Shown: positions 17,291 to 25,879, numbered from the stretch's first letter. The stretch is 64,000 nt of DNA from Paenibacillus lutimineralis (GCF_003991425.1 NZ_CP034346.1:5455001-5519000); one strand, 5' to 3'. The notes: generated by a model from the letters alone, not told the origin. Numbers and translations: made by a program.

Positions 17291-17904
17291 TTTGCATCTC
17301 CTTTCTTTTTGGAAGAACCGAACCACTTAATAAGTACATATACGATAAGTAGAGCGACCGCAACCAGCAGAATTGGCATAATGTATGGGCCCGCCTTCTC
17401 ATCGACATGCTTCCATTGATCCCCAAGCAGCATCCCCAAATATACGAACAAAATCGACCACGGAATGACTGCCAGAGTGGTCAGGGTAATAAATTTGCCG
17501 ATCGGCATCTTGGCCATCCCGGCTGGAATCGAAATAGCATGTCTTGCTACAGGAATGAAGCGGGCGCTAAAAATGACTCCGGAACCATATTTCAGGAACC
17601 AGTTCTCGGCAACGTCGATATGCTTTTTATGAATAAAAATATATTTGCCGTACTTCTCGAGAATAGGACGTCCGCCATACCGCCCGATCCAATAAATGAA
17701 CAATTGTGCGATAACGCCGCCCACAACACCAAAAATAACAGCTCCGATAAAATTGATCCGGCCAGTGTGTACCAGGTAGCCACCATATGCCAATACGATC
17801 TCACTAGGAATGACCTCGATCATCAAGCCGAGCATTATGCCGAAATACCCCAGTTGTTGAACCCAATCCAACAGAGTCCCAATTACATTAGAAATCCATT
17901 CCAC
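17287..17904 (-). CDS. DedA family membrane protein
   Basis: About 205 residues with four to five helices. Family motifs are the IEVIPSEIVLAYGGYLV stretch (about 29-45), G-x-x-x-G-x-x-x-G glycine repeats, and FSARFIPVARHAISIPAG (about 113-130) with the conserved arginines. DedA proteins act in membrane lipid (undecaprenyl phosphate or phosphatidylethanolamine) flipping and membrane homeostasis. The GTG start at 17904 is preferred since AGGAGAG is well spaced; the ATG at 17925 has a poorly placed site. First gene of the dedA - thioredoxin-like - MBL group. Confidence 0.85.
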   Translation of the reverse strand: MEWISNVIGTLLDWVQQLGYFGIMLGLMIEVIPSEIVLAYGGYLVHTGRINFIGAVIFGVVGGVIAQLFIYWIGRYGGRPILEKYGKYIFIHKKHIDVAENWFLKYGSGVIFSARFIPVARHAISIPAGMAKMPIGKFITLTTLAVIPWSILFVYLGMLLGDQWKHVDEKAGPYIMPILLVAVALLIVYVLIKWFGSSKKKGDAK

Positions 17905-18043
17905 CGCGCGTCTCTCTCCTAACATGTCCTTTTTTCTAATCTATTCTATCATAGCCGAGGACATGCATTCTACTTAGCTCTTCCAGCTCCGGTGTCGCTT
18001 GTGGCCAATCACGCATATGTTGTGGAAAAGGAGGCGTACCCCT

Positions 18044-18355
18044 ATGAAGAATTCCCCCGGCAAACATCAGACTCCCCTGCCAACGCCGCGCAAAATACGT
18101 AGAGGGTGCAATAAGGAATTATACCGAACCGTTAAAAGACTGGGCGTCTATATACCGCAGGATAAAATCGCTGAGGGAGAAACGTTATATTACAAAAAGG
18201 TGATTGAAAACCTGCTCTGGATCGCTGAACAAAACAGCAATCGCAAGGCACTTGCCGATTGGTGGGACGAAGCAGTCAGCGGAGAGCTGGCAGAGCTATG
18301 GCAGGTCGATCAAGGCCAGCTGGAACGTGCATTCCGCAGCGCGTTTGGAGGCTAA
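18044..18355 (+). CDS. hypothetical protein, about 103 residues
   Basis: Not recognised. A basic N-terminal 30 residues are followed by a helical, tryptophan-containing part (LLWIAEQNSN, LADWWDEAV, LWQVDQGQLERAF). No membrane segment. The ATG at 18044 sits nine bases after AAAGGAGG, which decides the start over an upstream in-frame ATG at 17999. It is convergent with the ligase gene. The two stop codons overlap in the tetranucleotide at 18352-18355, so there is no room for a terminator. Confidence 0.65.
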   Translation: MKNSPGKHQTPLPTPRKIRRGCNKELYRTVKRLGVYIPQDKIAEGETLYYKKVIENLLWIAEQNSNRKALADWWDEAVSGELAELWQVDQGQLERAFRSAFGG

Positions 18356-20667
18356 TGCGCATACTTAAACGCGTATAATTGCCTGCCTCTCACTCTGGCT
18401 TCCAAGGTTAATCTAAACTTGCGGTCATTACGCCAGGATGGATGCTGGACAATCAGGTCAGACAAACGGGAATAATTACAGTACAATCGGACCCCCGCTT
18501 CAGCTGCGATTCTAGCCTCATCTTCTTTCCCAGTTGCCTTGAGCCATCTCGCCAGATGATAAGCTTGCTGCAGCATATTCGTCTGAGCCGCTCCATTGAA
18601 ACGGTCCAAGGCTGCGGCCCGCTGGAAGGCCGTGAGAGCGCTCAGGTCTCCTTGCTGTGCCGCCACCGTACCCAGCGCCGCCAATAATTCGGGATTCTCC
18701 CGTTCATATCGAAGACCTTGCTGCAGGAGCGTGAAGGACTTCTGCGGGAGGGAATGGGCCGCCAGAGCCAGCCGAGCGGCCGTATTAGACGGCGATGCGG
18801 CAAGCGATCGTTGCAACAGCAGGGGCTGCTCCGTCCCTGCTGTTGCCTCGGCGCGAGCGAGCAGAAGCTGGCTGGCCACAAGGTGCAAGCCAGCTACGCT
18901 TGCCGCTAGCAGTACAGCGGCAAGCAGCCCGGTCGCCGCAAAGCGTACCGTTGATGCGGCCATTGTTATTGTTCGATCCGGAACAATAGCAACCATCTCC
19001 GGCATAACTGCGCTATTAACGGTTGAAGCCCCCCGGCTGCACGACTTCGATGGGATCGGTGATTCAGGCGAAGAAACCGTTGGGACAAGCGCCACCACGG
19101 CAAACATAAGTATCAGTACCCAATACAGACCATAGCTCATATCAAAATCAATCAAGCTGTGTAGACATAACACGATCAAAGAGGGAAATAAGCTGCTGCG
19201 CACCCTGTGCAATCGGAGCATCTGCCAAGCAATAGCTCCCAGCCAGAGCAGTACGACCATCAGCCCAACCAAACCCAGATCGAGCGCAATATCGATGAAG
19301 CCGCTATGCACCTCGGCGCCAACATAGGGGCGGCTCTGTATGCTGCGGAACGACAGCCGCCATGTATCCCCGCCTCGCCCGATCCAAGGCGAGCGCTGAA
19401 ATAGCTTCCATGCGTCAGCATACATATCCCAGCGCGCGGAGAGCGTAGCGATCCTCAGTCCGCGCGTAAGCAGCGGGGCGAGCGCCAGGAGCAGCCCTAG
19501 GCCCGTCAGCGACAGGGCCAGCCCCTTGATGTAGGCGCTCTTCCCCGCGCCCCAAGCGGCCACAAGCGGGCCGCTTGAACCCCGCGCTGCGGCGGCGCCA
19601 TGCGCCCGCCCGCCGCGATGGACACGCCCGGACAGGGCCAGCGCAGCCGCCATCACGGCGGCAAGTAGCAGCAGTCCGGGCAGCGGGGACGGCGCCAGTT
19701 GCGCTGCGCTCAACTGGCGGGCAAGCAGCGCAGCGGCGGCGAGGAATACGCCGCTGTGCCGCACAAATCTGCTGCGCTCGGCACCACGCAGCAGCAGCCA
19801 GCCTGCTGCCCAGCCGACCGCGCCGGCGATGTATGCGCCGCGCGACTCCGTCAGCAGCAGGCAGAGCAGGAGCAGCAGCACCTGCGCTCCCCCCTGCTGC
19901 CCCTTCCATCCGGCGGAACGTTTGAAATCAGAAGAGGGCCGGTGAACGAGGAGCAGTAGACGTTCCAATAGCAAGGCCGCTGCAACTGCTCCGAAAGTAT
20001 TCGGATATTGCAGCAATCCGCCTAACCTTGCCCCTGTAAGGCTGACCTCGCTGTCCCCTGTACGCAATATCGCATAAGGCATGGAGACAATGCCCAGAAT
20101 AGATCCAACAGCGGACAGGCTTAATAAACTAGAGGTCCAAGACAAGCCGTGTTGGATTAGCTTCCTCCCCCTCTCCCGGTCGCCCATACCCAGCCTGAAC
20201 ATCGCTAACCCTAGCAGAGCATAGAATAGCCATTCGAGAGCAGAGATCATCGTTGCATACGCCGATAACCGTACAGACGACATCACTAGATGCAAGCTAT
20301 AAATCCCTGCGATAACGAACGGCGCACTACAAATCCATACATACAAATAAGGAGTCCGCTGGGTGGGGGATAGATTGGGAAGCGGAAACATGATCTTTTC
20401 ATTATGAAGGCTCCCGATAATCCCCTTCACCAGGTATCCAACAACAAGAAGAAATGCACAAACAAACCACAACCCCATCAGGACCAAGGATGAAATGCTA
20501 TCCGTGAAGAACATTCCACTATTCAGGCAAATAGCCATAATGGTAATCCATACGAGTCCACCTAGTCCCCCGACAGCCCCCAGCGGCTTGGTCAAGATAA
20601 TAAAAGCGTCCCACCAAAGTCCGAACGACGTCTTATCCCTTACTTGCTCAGAGATCCTTCTCCACAC
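18352..20667 (-). CDS. O-antigen ligase/polymerase-like membrane protein with TPR-like tail
   Basis: About 771 residues with roughly a dozen helices. The Wzy_C/WaaL-type periplasmic loop is seen around HSGFIDIALDLGLVGL and SPWIGRGGDTW (mid-protein). A C-terminal helical-repeat part is alanine- and leucine-rich, ending in a soluble tail. Such proteins join or polymerise surface glycans. The GTG at 20667 follows AGGGGGG at good spacing; ATG 20688 is an alternative. The codons between about 19415 and 19910 are extremely GC-rich. A terminator stands just upstream of the gene, so expression may be attenuated. Confidence 0.75.
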   Translation of the reverse strand: MWRRISEQVRDKTSFGLWWDAFIILTKPLGAVGGLGGLVWITIMAICLNSGMFFTDSISSLVLMGLWFVCAFLLVVGYLVKGIIGSLHNEKIMFPLPNLSPTQRTPYLYVWICSAPFVIAGIYSLHLVMSSVRLSAYATMISALEWLFYALLGLAMFRLGMGDRERGRKLIQHGLSWTSSLLSLSAVGSILGIVSMPYAILRTGDSEVSLTGARLGGLLQYPNTFGAVAAALLLERLLLLVHRPSSDFKRSAGWKGQQGGAQVLLLLLCLLLTESRGAYIAGAVGWAAGWLLLRGAERSRFVRHSGVFLAAAALLARQLSAAQLAPSPLPGLLLLAAVMAAALALSGRVHRGGRAHGAAAARGSSGPLVAAWGAGKSAYIKGLALSLTGLGLLLALAPLLTRGLRIATLSARWDMYADAWKLFQRSPWIGRGGDTWRLSFRSIQSRPYVGAEVHSGFIDIALDLGLVGLMVVLLWLGAIAWQMLRLHRVRSSLFPSLIVLCLHSLIDFDMSYGLYWVLILMFAVVALVPTVSSPESPIPSKSCSRGASTVNSAVMPEMVAIVPDRTITMAASTVRFAATGLLAAVLLAASVAGLHLVASQLLLARAEATAGTEQPLLLQRSLAASPSNTAARLALAAHSLPQKSFTLLQQGLRYERENPELLAALGTVAAQQGDLSALTAFQRAAALDRFNGAAQTNMLQQAYHLARWLKATGKEDEARIAAEAGVRLYCNYSRLSDLIVQHPSWRNDRKFRLTLEARVRGRQLYAFKYAH

Positions 20668-20732
20668 CCTTATTTCCCCCCTCTCCATAGGTAAAATCAA
20701 TCCATTAACAAATCTCGCTGGACAACAAACAC

Positions 20733-20763
20733 AAAAAAAGGCCAACACATTTAGTGTTGACCT
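20733..20763 (-). terminator. hairpin terminator in the leader of the ligase gene, first of a duplicated pair
   Basis: AGGCCAACAC pairs with GTGTTGACCT. On the minus strand seven T follow. It lies only 72 bp upstream of the ligase start. It is duplicated, same orientation, at 21025-21053. Confidence 0.7.
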
Positions 20764-20802
20764 ACGGACTGTCGAGAAAGTGATGGTTTTTTATCGACTA
20801 GC

Positions 20803-20829
20803 TCTAACGAAACTGGATATCGCTATTTG
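20803..20829 (+). repeat. TCTAACGAAACT repeat, copy 1 (direct)
   Basis: TCTAACGAAACTGG then ATATCGCTATTTGAG. One of four near-identical 26-27 bp motifs in this gap. Confidence 0.75.
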
Positions 20830-20852
20830 AGCCATAAAGGGCTTCCCCAACT

Positions 20853-20879
20853 TCTAACGAAACTAGGTATCGCTATTGA
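20853..20879 (+). repeat. TCTAACGAAACT repeat, copy 2 (direct)
   Basis: TCTAACGAAACTAG then GTATCGCTATTGAG. Same orientation as copy 1, 50 bp further on. Confidence 0.75.
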
Positions 20880-20913
20880 GGTGGATTAGGAGCTACAAGC
20901 ACAGATTTCTCCC

Positions 20914-20939
20914 CAATAACGATATGGTGTTTCGTTAGA
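20914..20939 (-). repeat. TCTAACGAAACT repeat, copy 3 (inverted)
   Basis: On the minus strand TCTAACGAAACACC then ATATCGTTATTG. It can pair with copies 1 and 2. Confidence 0.75.
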
Positions 20940-20962
20940 TTTTATTTACCGTTGTTTTTGAG

Positions 20963-20989
20963 GAAATAACGATCCGTAGTTTCGTTAGA
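20963..20989 (-). repeat. TCTAACGAAACT repeat, copy 4 (inverted)
   Basis: On the minus strand TCTAACGAAACTAC then GGATCGTTATTTCC. It closes a two-plus-two inverted arrangement. Confidence 0.75.
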
Positions 20990-21024
20990 CGTCCAAAGGA
21001 CTGACGCAAGTATTCTCAATACTT

Positions 21025-21053
21025 AAAAAGGCCAACACATACAGTGTTGACCT
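21025..21053 (-). terminator. hairpin terminator of the methyltransferase gene, second of the duplicated pair
   Basis: AGGCCAACAC and GTGTTGACCT arms with five T on the minus strand, 58 bp past the stop of the METTL25-like gene. Stem and orientation are the same as at 20733-20763. Confidence 0.75.
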
Positions 21054-21110
21054 GAAATCACGGCTGCAAACCGCTACTTCACATAAATCCATGCGGCTTC
21101 TCGCCAATTT

Positions 21111-22304
21111 TTATTCTTCTGTCGGCAGAAGATCCCGGCAGGCTCTTTCCAGATATGGAGAGGCACCAAGGAAATCGCGGAAGGCCGTATATTCGCGCCA
21201 TAGGGCAGCGGTATTTCCGGCTGGTGACTTCACCGCCCGGATCAGAATATTTTTCGGCGTATGCTCCATATCGATAAATTCAAGCAGTTGCGTCTTGTAT
21301 CCGAGAATATCCAGCAGCTTGGCCCGGATTCCGTCTGTTGCCAGAGCAGAGAAACGCTCCTTCAGAATGCCATGACTGAGCAGCGGCTCCATCACTTCAT
21401 TATGGATCTGAGCGAACAATTCATGCTGACAGCAAGGCACGGATAGAATCACCGAAGCATCCCAGCGTACGGCCTTCTCCAGCGCAGCATCGGTTGCTGT
21501 GTCACAGGCATGTAGCGTAACGACCATATCCACCTTGCTCAGCTCGTCATAGTCAGCAATGTCGCCGACAAGGAAGCGTAGGTTGTTATATTTCAGCTTC
21601 TCTGCCAGTGCACTGCAATGTTCGATTACATCCGCCTTCAAGTCGAGACCAACGACCTTCAGCTCCCTGCGCTGCTCGACCGATAAATAATGATAGAGAG
21701 CGAATGTCAGATAAGACTTACCGCAGCCGAAATCTACAATCGTAAGCGGTCGGTCCGCGGGCAGATGAGGCATGACATCCTGAACCATTTCAAGGAAGCG
21801 GTTGATCTGACGGAATTTATCGTATTTCTTTGCCAATACCTTCCCGTCCCGATTCATAATACCGAGCTCTACCAGGAAAGGAACAGCTCTTCCATCCTCC
21901 AGAATATATTCCTTACGCCGGTTATGAAGCAAGGAGCCCGGCTGCTTGCTCGGCGACTTCGTCAGAATTGACACCTTGTATTTCTTGCTGATCAGCACCT
22001 GATAATCAGCTGCCTCTGTGCAAAGCAGGCCTTGCCGGAAGGTCTCCTCGAACTGCTTCATGAGATACTCAGCCAACTGCTCAGCCGGTATATTCTCATG
22101 CGTCACTTTGTTGCTATAATAATAAGTGAACTGATAATGCAGTCGCTGCTTCAATAGGGCAGGCTTCACTGTTACCTTGCTGTATTCCGTCTCTCCGGGC
22201 TTGCGCCGCTGGCTGAGCGTCGCGGTAATTAAGCTGCCCTCCTGAGCGATTTGTTGTATAAGATGTCTTAGTGCTTCCATGAATCTATAACAGCTCACTT
22301 TCAT
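21111..22304 (-). CDS. METTL25-like SAM-dependent methyltransferase
   Basis: A 397-residue class I methyltransferase. The N-terminal about 150 residues are family-specific. The SAM-binding motif IVDFGCGKSYLTFAL is near residue 188, motif II around VVGLDLKADVIEH and VTLHACDTATDAAL (about 265). SVPCCQHEL follows near 290. It belongs to the Methyltransf_32 (METTL25-like) group, several members of which methylate rRNA or proteins; the substrate here is unknown. No good ribosome binding site precedes the first ATG, and ATG 22280 is an alternative start. A palindromic element directly upstream separates it from the DUF6483 gene. Confidence 0.78.
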   Translation of the reverse strand: MKVSCYRFMEALRHLIQQIAQEGSLITATLSQRRKPGETEYSKVTVKPALLKQRLHYQFTYYYSNKVTHENIPAEQLAEYLMKQFEETFRQGLLCTEAADYQVLISKKYKVSILTKSPSKQPGSLLHNRRKEYILEDGRAVPFLVELGIMNRDGKVLAKKYDKFRQINRFLEMVQDVMPHLPADRPLTIVDFGCGKSYLTFALYHYLSVEQRRELKVVGLDLKADVIEHCSALAEKLKYNNLRFLVGDIADYDELSKVDMVVTLHACDTATDAALEKAVRWDASVILSVPCCQHELFAQIHNEVMEPLLSHGILKERFSALATDGIRAKLLDILGYKTQLLEFIDMEHTPKNILIRAVKSPAGNTAALWREYTAFRDFLGASPYLERACRDLLPTEE

Positions 22305-22324
22305 TCCAAGTATACAGTTTTTTA

Positions 22325-22731
22325 AAGAGGTTGTTCAAAAAGTCCGCTTTTGATAAGAAAACAAACCGAAGCCAATTCAAAGATGAGCGTTCGGCAATAC
22401 AAAGGTAGGTTTATTTGCGATATAGATTTCATCAACTCCGTTGATAACGTATAAATTCTATATCTAACACGAAGTAAATCAGGAAGCTACCCGGCATCGA
22501 ATCTTGAATTCACCTGGGCCTAAGCAGATGCTTACGTAGTTATGTTTCCTCCAGAAACATCTATTGTGCTCACGTACCCACTACAAGTATATGCTTCCGA
22601 AGTCGTTTTCTACGAAAACGCGTAGCTACGCTCCTTAGACCCTAGCTTCATCCAACTGAAGCATTTTGAAAAAACGCACATCGGTAGCATAAGCTTCGGT
22701 GCAGAAAACTGCACTTTTTGAACACGCACTT
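22325..22731 (+). repeat. palindromic interspersed element, longest copy G
   Basis: About 407 bp. It has the left end GTTCAAAAAGTCCGC, a decayed AAGAAAAC/GGTTTA module, the GATATAGATTT ... AAATTCTATATC module and the ATTCGA-type core. Two related inserts follow: AAGCAGATGCTT with ATGTTTCC/AGAAACAT, and AAGTATATGCTT with GTTTTC/GAAAAC. The right end is CACTTTTTGAACACGC. It abuts the stop codon of the DUF6483 gene; the TTAA next to the end supplies that TAA. Confidence 0.85.
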
Positions 22732-23374
22732 AAAATTTCTCTACTTCCATAAGGCCTTCGCGAACCTCGTCCAAGGGAAGTCCTCCATCACTAAGCCGCT
22801 CAGGCTCATATTGCAGCAGACGTTCATAGAAAGCTATCGCCTGCTGCTTGGGTATCACGCTAGCCTGAAGCAGATAATACAATATGTTCTCTGCCTGATC
22901 GAATCGACCGTGGGCTTCTTCGTAATCGAGCAGTAAAATCTCAGTATCCACAGGTAGACGATAATCCTTCAGACGCGACAGCAGTTTGGCTGTCTCCTTC
23001 TCCATATCCCATAATGAGCGATCGGCACCATGCAGGTCAGCAGCCAGGTAGAGATGGAGCGACTTCATAAGCCGGAACAGCCCCTCATCCTGACGTCCCT
23101 GAGCGATATAGATATCTCCCTCCTCCTGCAATAGCCTTGCCAAGCTTTGCAGCTTATCGGCCTCTACCTTTCCGCCGGTACGGAATATCTCCACAAGATC
23201 CCGGGCCGATAGAGAACCAATCATCTTTGAGTTCAGCCTGAACTGCGCTTTATACAGATCGTCAAGCTTCCACAACGCTTCTATTAACTTGTTCTGCTGC
23301 TTCAATCCGAATACTTGACCGATGACGTCCAGCATTTCCTCGATCATGCGGACCAGGTAATCCTTCCTCAGCAT
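22730..23374 (-). CDS. DUF6483 family protein
   Basis: A 214-residue soluble, almost wholly helical protein of a Paenibacillus-type family with no known activity. The N-terminus MLRKDYLVRMIEEML is characteristic. TPR-like helices run through the middle (LIEALWKLDDLY, ILYYLLQA). The stop codon coincides with the edge of palindromic element G, so the element may have set the present C-terminus (..EVEKF). Spacing to the alpha/beta hydrolase is 71 bp. Confidence 0.75.
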   Translation of the reverse strand: MLRKDYLVRMIEEMLDVIGQVFGLKQQNKLIEALWKLDDLYKAQFRLNSKMIGSLSARDLVEIFRTGGKVEADKLQSLARLLQEEGDIYIAQGRQDEGLFRLMKSLHLYLAADLHGADRSLWDMEKETAKLLSRLKDYRLPVDTEILLLDYEEAHGRFDQAENILYYLLQASVIPKQQAIAFYERLLQYEPERLSDGGLPLDEVREGLMEVEKF

Positions 23375-23445
23375 TATAATCCAGTCCCTTCACTGAACTT
23401 TACATCTGGAAATTTCGTACCTATGCGGCAGATTCCATCAGCTTC

Positions 23446-24234
23446 CTATGCAAGATTCCTCATAAAATCACTGATGACCGTAGCGAGTTGGTCTGGAGCT
23501 TCATACATGCCCATATGTCCAGCAGCTTTAATAACCGCCTTGATCACCCCATCGCCTTCCACCGTAAATGTACGCTCCAAAGGAATCACCCCATCGTTCT
23601 CACCAGCCACGAGCAAGATTGGCAATTCGGACTGGTCCAGCACTTCACGCCGATCCACGCGCTCACGCATTGCCAGCGCTGCCCCTTGTGCTCCTTGTGA
23701 CGAAGTAAGATACCCGATCTCCTTAGTCCGGTTTACATCCTGCATCATCGTCTGGAGATGCTTCGGCGCAAACAATCCTGGTACCAGGCCATCGACGAAA
23801 GCATGTATTCCTTCAGCCTGTATTTTCTCCACTGCTTTTAGCCGCTTCTCCTTCGCCTCCTCGCTGTCTGGATAAGGGGTCGAATGAATCAGACCGAAGC
23901 CGTCCAAACGAGATGAATAGCGTTCGGCTAAGGATAAGGTGATGTAGCCCCCGAGGGAATGACCCAAAAGTGTATACTTCGGAACACCCATTTGCTCCAT
24001 CAATACGGCGATATCATCCGCCATCTGTTCAATTGTATAAGGACCCTCAGGAGCACCAGACGCACCATGACCGCGTAAATCCGGCATTACAATGTGGTAT
24101 TCCCTTGATAATAGAGGGGCTAGCTTCTCCCAATAAGCAGAACTGCCACAGAAGCCATGCAGCAAGACGATCGTCTGCCCCTGTCCTTGCTCCTGATAGG
24201 CTACGGATATTCCATTTGCTAATATGCTTGTCAT
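23446..24234 (-). CDS. alpha/beta hydrolase
   Basis: A 262-residue cytosolic alpha/beta-fold hydrolase. Nucleophile elbow GHSLGG (serine near residue 94), oxyanion region LLHGFCGSS (about 28-36), the acid in VAGENDGVIPLE (about 215) and the histidine in AAGHMGMYEAP (about 240) complete the triad. Sequence style is that of small esterases or lactonases; substrate unknown. The ATG follows GAGGGG. It may be cotranscribed with yyaC, 38 bp upstream. Confidence 0.85.
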   Translation of the reverse strand: MTSILANGISVAYQEQGQGQTIVLLHGFCGSSAYWEKLAPLLSREYHIVMPDLRGHGASGAPEGPYTIEQMADDIAVLMEQMGVPKYTLLGHSLGGYITLSLAERYSSRLDGFGLIHSTPYPDSEEAKEKRLKAVEKIQAEGIHAFVDGLVPGLFAPKHLQTMMQDVNRTKEIGYLTSSQGAQGAALAMRERVDRREVLDQSELPILLVAGENDGVIPLERTFTVEGDGVIKAVIKAAGHMGMYEAPDQLATVISDFMRNLA

Positions 24235-24272
24235 AACAAATCCCCTCTCTATCGCTTATTATTCATAGATTC

Positions 24273-24806
24273 TCACTTAAATGCCGTGACAATCGCTCTC
24301 GTAATCTCTTCCGCCATCTGCATGACCTTATATAATGAGGTCATCTGCAGCGTCCAATAAGGCTTGGGTCCCTTCACATTAACAACTGCAGCCACACTGT
24401 AATGTCCCGCCGCTGGCAGCGCATATCCTACCGATTGCGCCGGGAACAAGGGCTGAGCAGACACAAGATAGCAGCCTACTGAAGCCGAGGCACCCAAGCT
24501 GGCATCAATGGCCACAATAATGTGCCCGACAGGAATAGCAGCTAGTCTCTGCTCCAGATTGTCCGCATCACATGGATGCGACAATGAACCAACTACATTA
24601 ACGAAGCCATGCTCCTCAAGCCGGGAGCCGACGAGAGGACCCAGCGCGTCCCCAGTAGAGCGATCCGTCCCAATACATAAGAAGGTGATCGTATCCCCTT
24701 CATGCCGCTTGCGAATTTCCTGGAAGAAGCTTATCAGCTCGTTGCCAGAAATTCTCTTTCGTTCTGTTCCCAAGACAGACATCTCCCATAAATCATGTTG
24801 TCCCAT
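24273..24806 (-). CDS. yyaC: spore protease YyaC
   Basis: A 177-residue member of the YyaC family (DUF1256), a Gpr/HybD-fold protein expressed in the forespore in bacilli. Motifs are FLCIGTDRSTGDALGPLVG (about 43-61), a SHPCDADNL stretch and IIVAIDASLG (about 95-104). The Gpr-like acid residues fit a peptidase-type fold, but its exact substrate is not settled. The ATG follows GGGGAGGAGG. Its presence supports a spore-forming host. Confidence 0.85.
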   Translation of the reverse strand: MGQHDLWEMSVLGTERKRISGNELISFFQEIRKRHEGDTITFLCIGTDRSTGDALGPLVGSRLEEHGFVNVVGSLSHPCDADNLEQRLAAIPVGHIIVAIDASLGASASVGCYLVSAQPLFPAQSVGYALPAAGHYSVAAVVNVKGPKPYWTLQMTSLYKVMQMAEEITRAIVTAFK

Positions 24807-25038
24807 GCTCCGCCTCCTCCCCTGCCAACTTACCCTGATTGTACATTACTAGCACCTGATCCGCAAAATGTGAAAGTCACTGACCTCATTTACATCACTA
24901 AAGTATAGTACTTTGCTTTCATCATGGCTACACAAGCTTGAGAAATCATGATTTGTCCATTTGGGGAATAATGAGGAGGTGCTTGGGACAGAAAGATAGA
25001 TAGGGATCGAGTAACGATCAGTGAAGGAGCGGTGCCGC

Positions 25039-25263
25039 ATGAGTAGTAAAACCCCGGAAGAACGGCAAGGGGAATATGTTATGGAACAGATCAACAATGC
25101 AATGGAGGGAGAATACCCCGCCCACAAGCCTATCGAAGAAGCCGAGAACGGCTCAATGGTTAATGATATGGAGGATTTGGTTCAGCTCGGAGAGGATATG
25201 GAGCAGATGAAGACTCAACAAGAGGATGAGGAACAAGGCCTAAGACAGGACCCTGAACAATAG
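25039..25263 (+). CDS. small acidic hypothetical protein, 74 residues
   Basis: Not recognised. It is highly acidic and Gln/Met-rich, probably unstructured or helical (DMEDLVQLGEDMEQMKTQQ). No membrane segment. ATG 25039 is chosen because AAGGAGCGG precedes it by eight bases; that site itself contains the upstream GTG of a longer frame. It is divergent from yyaC, and the 232-bp spacer between them holds no structure I recognise. A terminator follows. Confidence 0.65.
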   Translation: MSSKTPEERQGEYVMEQINNAMEGEYPAHKPIEEAENGSMVNDMEDLVQLGEDMEQMKTQQEDEEQGLRQDPEQ

Positions 25264-25301
25264 CCTATAACTTATCTCTGCAAACCCCAATTTCAAATCT
25301 A

Positions 25302-25352
25302 TTAAAAACAGCTCCGGGACCTATCCTTAGATAGGCAAGCCCAGAACTGCTT
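25302..25352. terminator. bidirectional terminator between the acidic ORF and the DUF948 gene
   Basis: CAG, GGG and CTATC arms pair in order with CTG, CCC and GATAG. TGTTTTTAAT lies on the minus side. Confidence 0.6.
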
Positions 25353-25378
25353 ATATCATAGACATATTAGTAACTTGA

Positions 25379-25879
25379 TCAGGAACGATATTTCTGCCAT
25401 ACGCTAGCAGCGACATCTACCCATTTGACCCAGCCCGTCGGCTTATCTGCCGGACCTGCTGGCAGAGCGGCCGGGGGTTCTGGAGCTGGCGGGGCGACAG
25501 GTGCCTGGGGCGTCTCCGTCTCAGCACGCCGTGCTCGTCTGGCAGCTCTGGGCGAATTTTTCATTCTGTCGATCAGAGCGGTCGATACCTGCTTGGCAGC
25601 CAGGGTGACCTCATTCAGCACCTCTCCGACATTTTTGACAGATTCCAGCACGGGATCGATCTGCTCCATCTTATGTTGCAAATCCCCAGTAATATCATTA
25701 GCTTGTCTGACAACTCCTTTAATCTCCGTGCTTAGATCATTAACTGTTTCTTTAATTTCCTGCAATGTTTCCGTCGTCTGATTCAATGATTTTTGCGCCG
25801 ACTGCAGCGTTCTGACCAGGAAGACGACCAGAACTACAAAGGCTACCGCGATTAGCGCAACGCTAATTTGCCAAATCAT
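25379..25879 (-). CDS. DUF948 domain-containing protein, YtxG-like
   Basis: A 166-residue protein with one N-terminal membrane helix (about 4-25) and a long coiled-coil region (about 28-110) of the DUF948/YtxG general-stress type. An Arg-rich patch (RAARRARRAE) and a proline/alanine-rich linker (about 122-145) precede GWVKWVDVAASVW. Function unknown; the helix plus coiled-coil suggests a cytosolic scaffold at the membrane. The ATG follows a GAGGT site. Confidence 0.75.
   Translation of the reverse strand: MIWQISVALIAVAFVVLVVFLVRTLQSAQKSLNQTTETLQEIKETVNDLSTEIKGVVRQANDITGDLQHKMEQIDPVLESVKNVGEVLNEVTLAAKQVSTALIDRMKNSPRAARRARRAETETPQAPVAPPAPEPPAALPAGPADKPTGWVKWVDVAASVWQKYRS

Noticed and set aside
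20803..20989. CRISPR array from the repeated 27-bp motif
   Set aside because: Only four copies, two in each orientation, with uneven spacing and no cas genes.
24849..25127. 92-codon minus-strand ORF opposite the acidic small gene
   Set aside because: Overlaps the promoter/start of the plus-strand gene that has a good ribosome binding site; sequence looks random.
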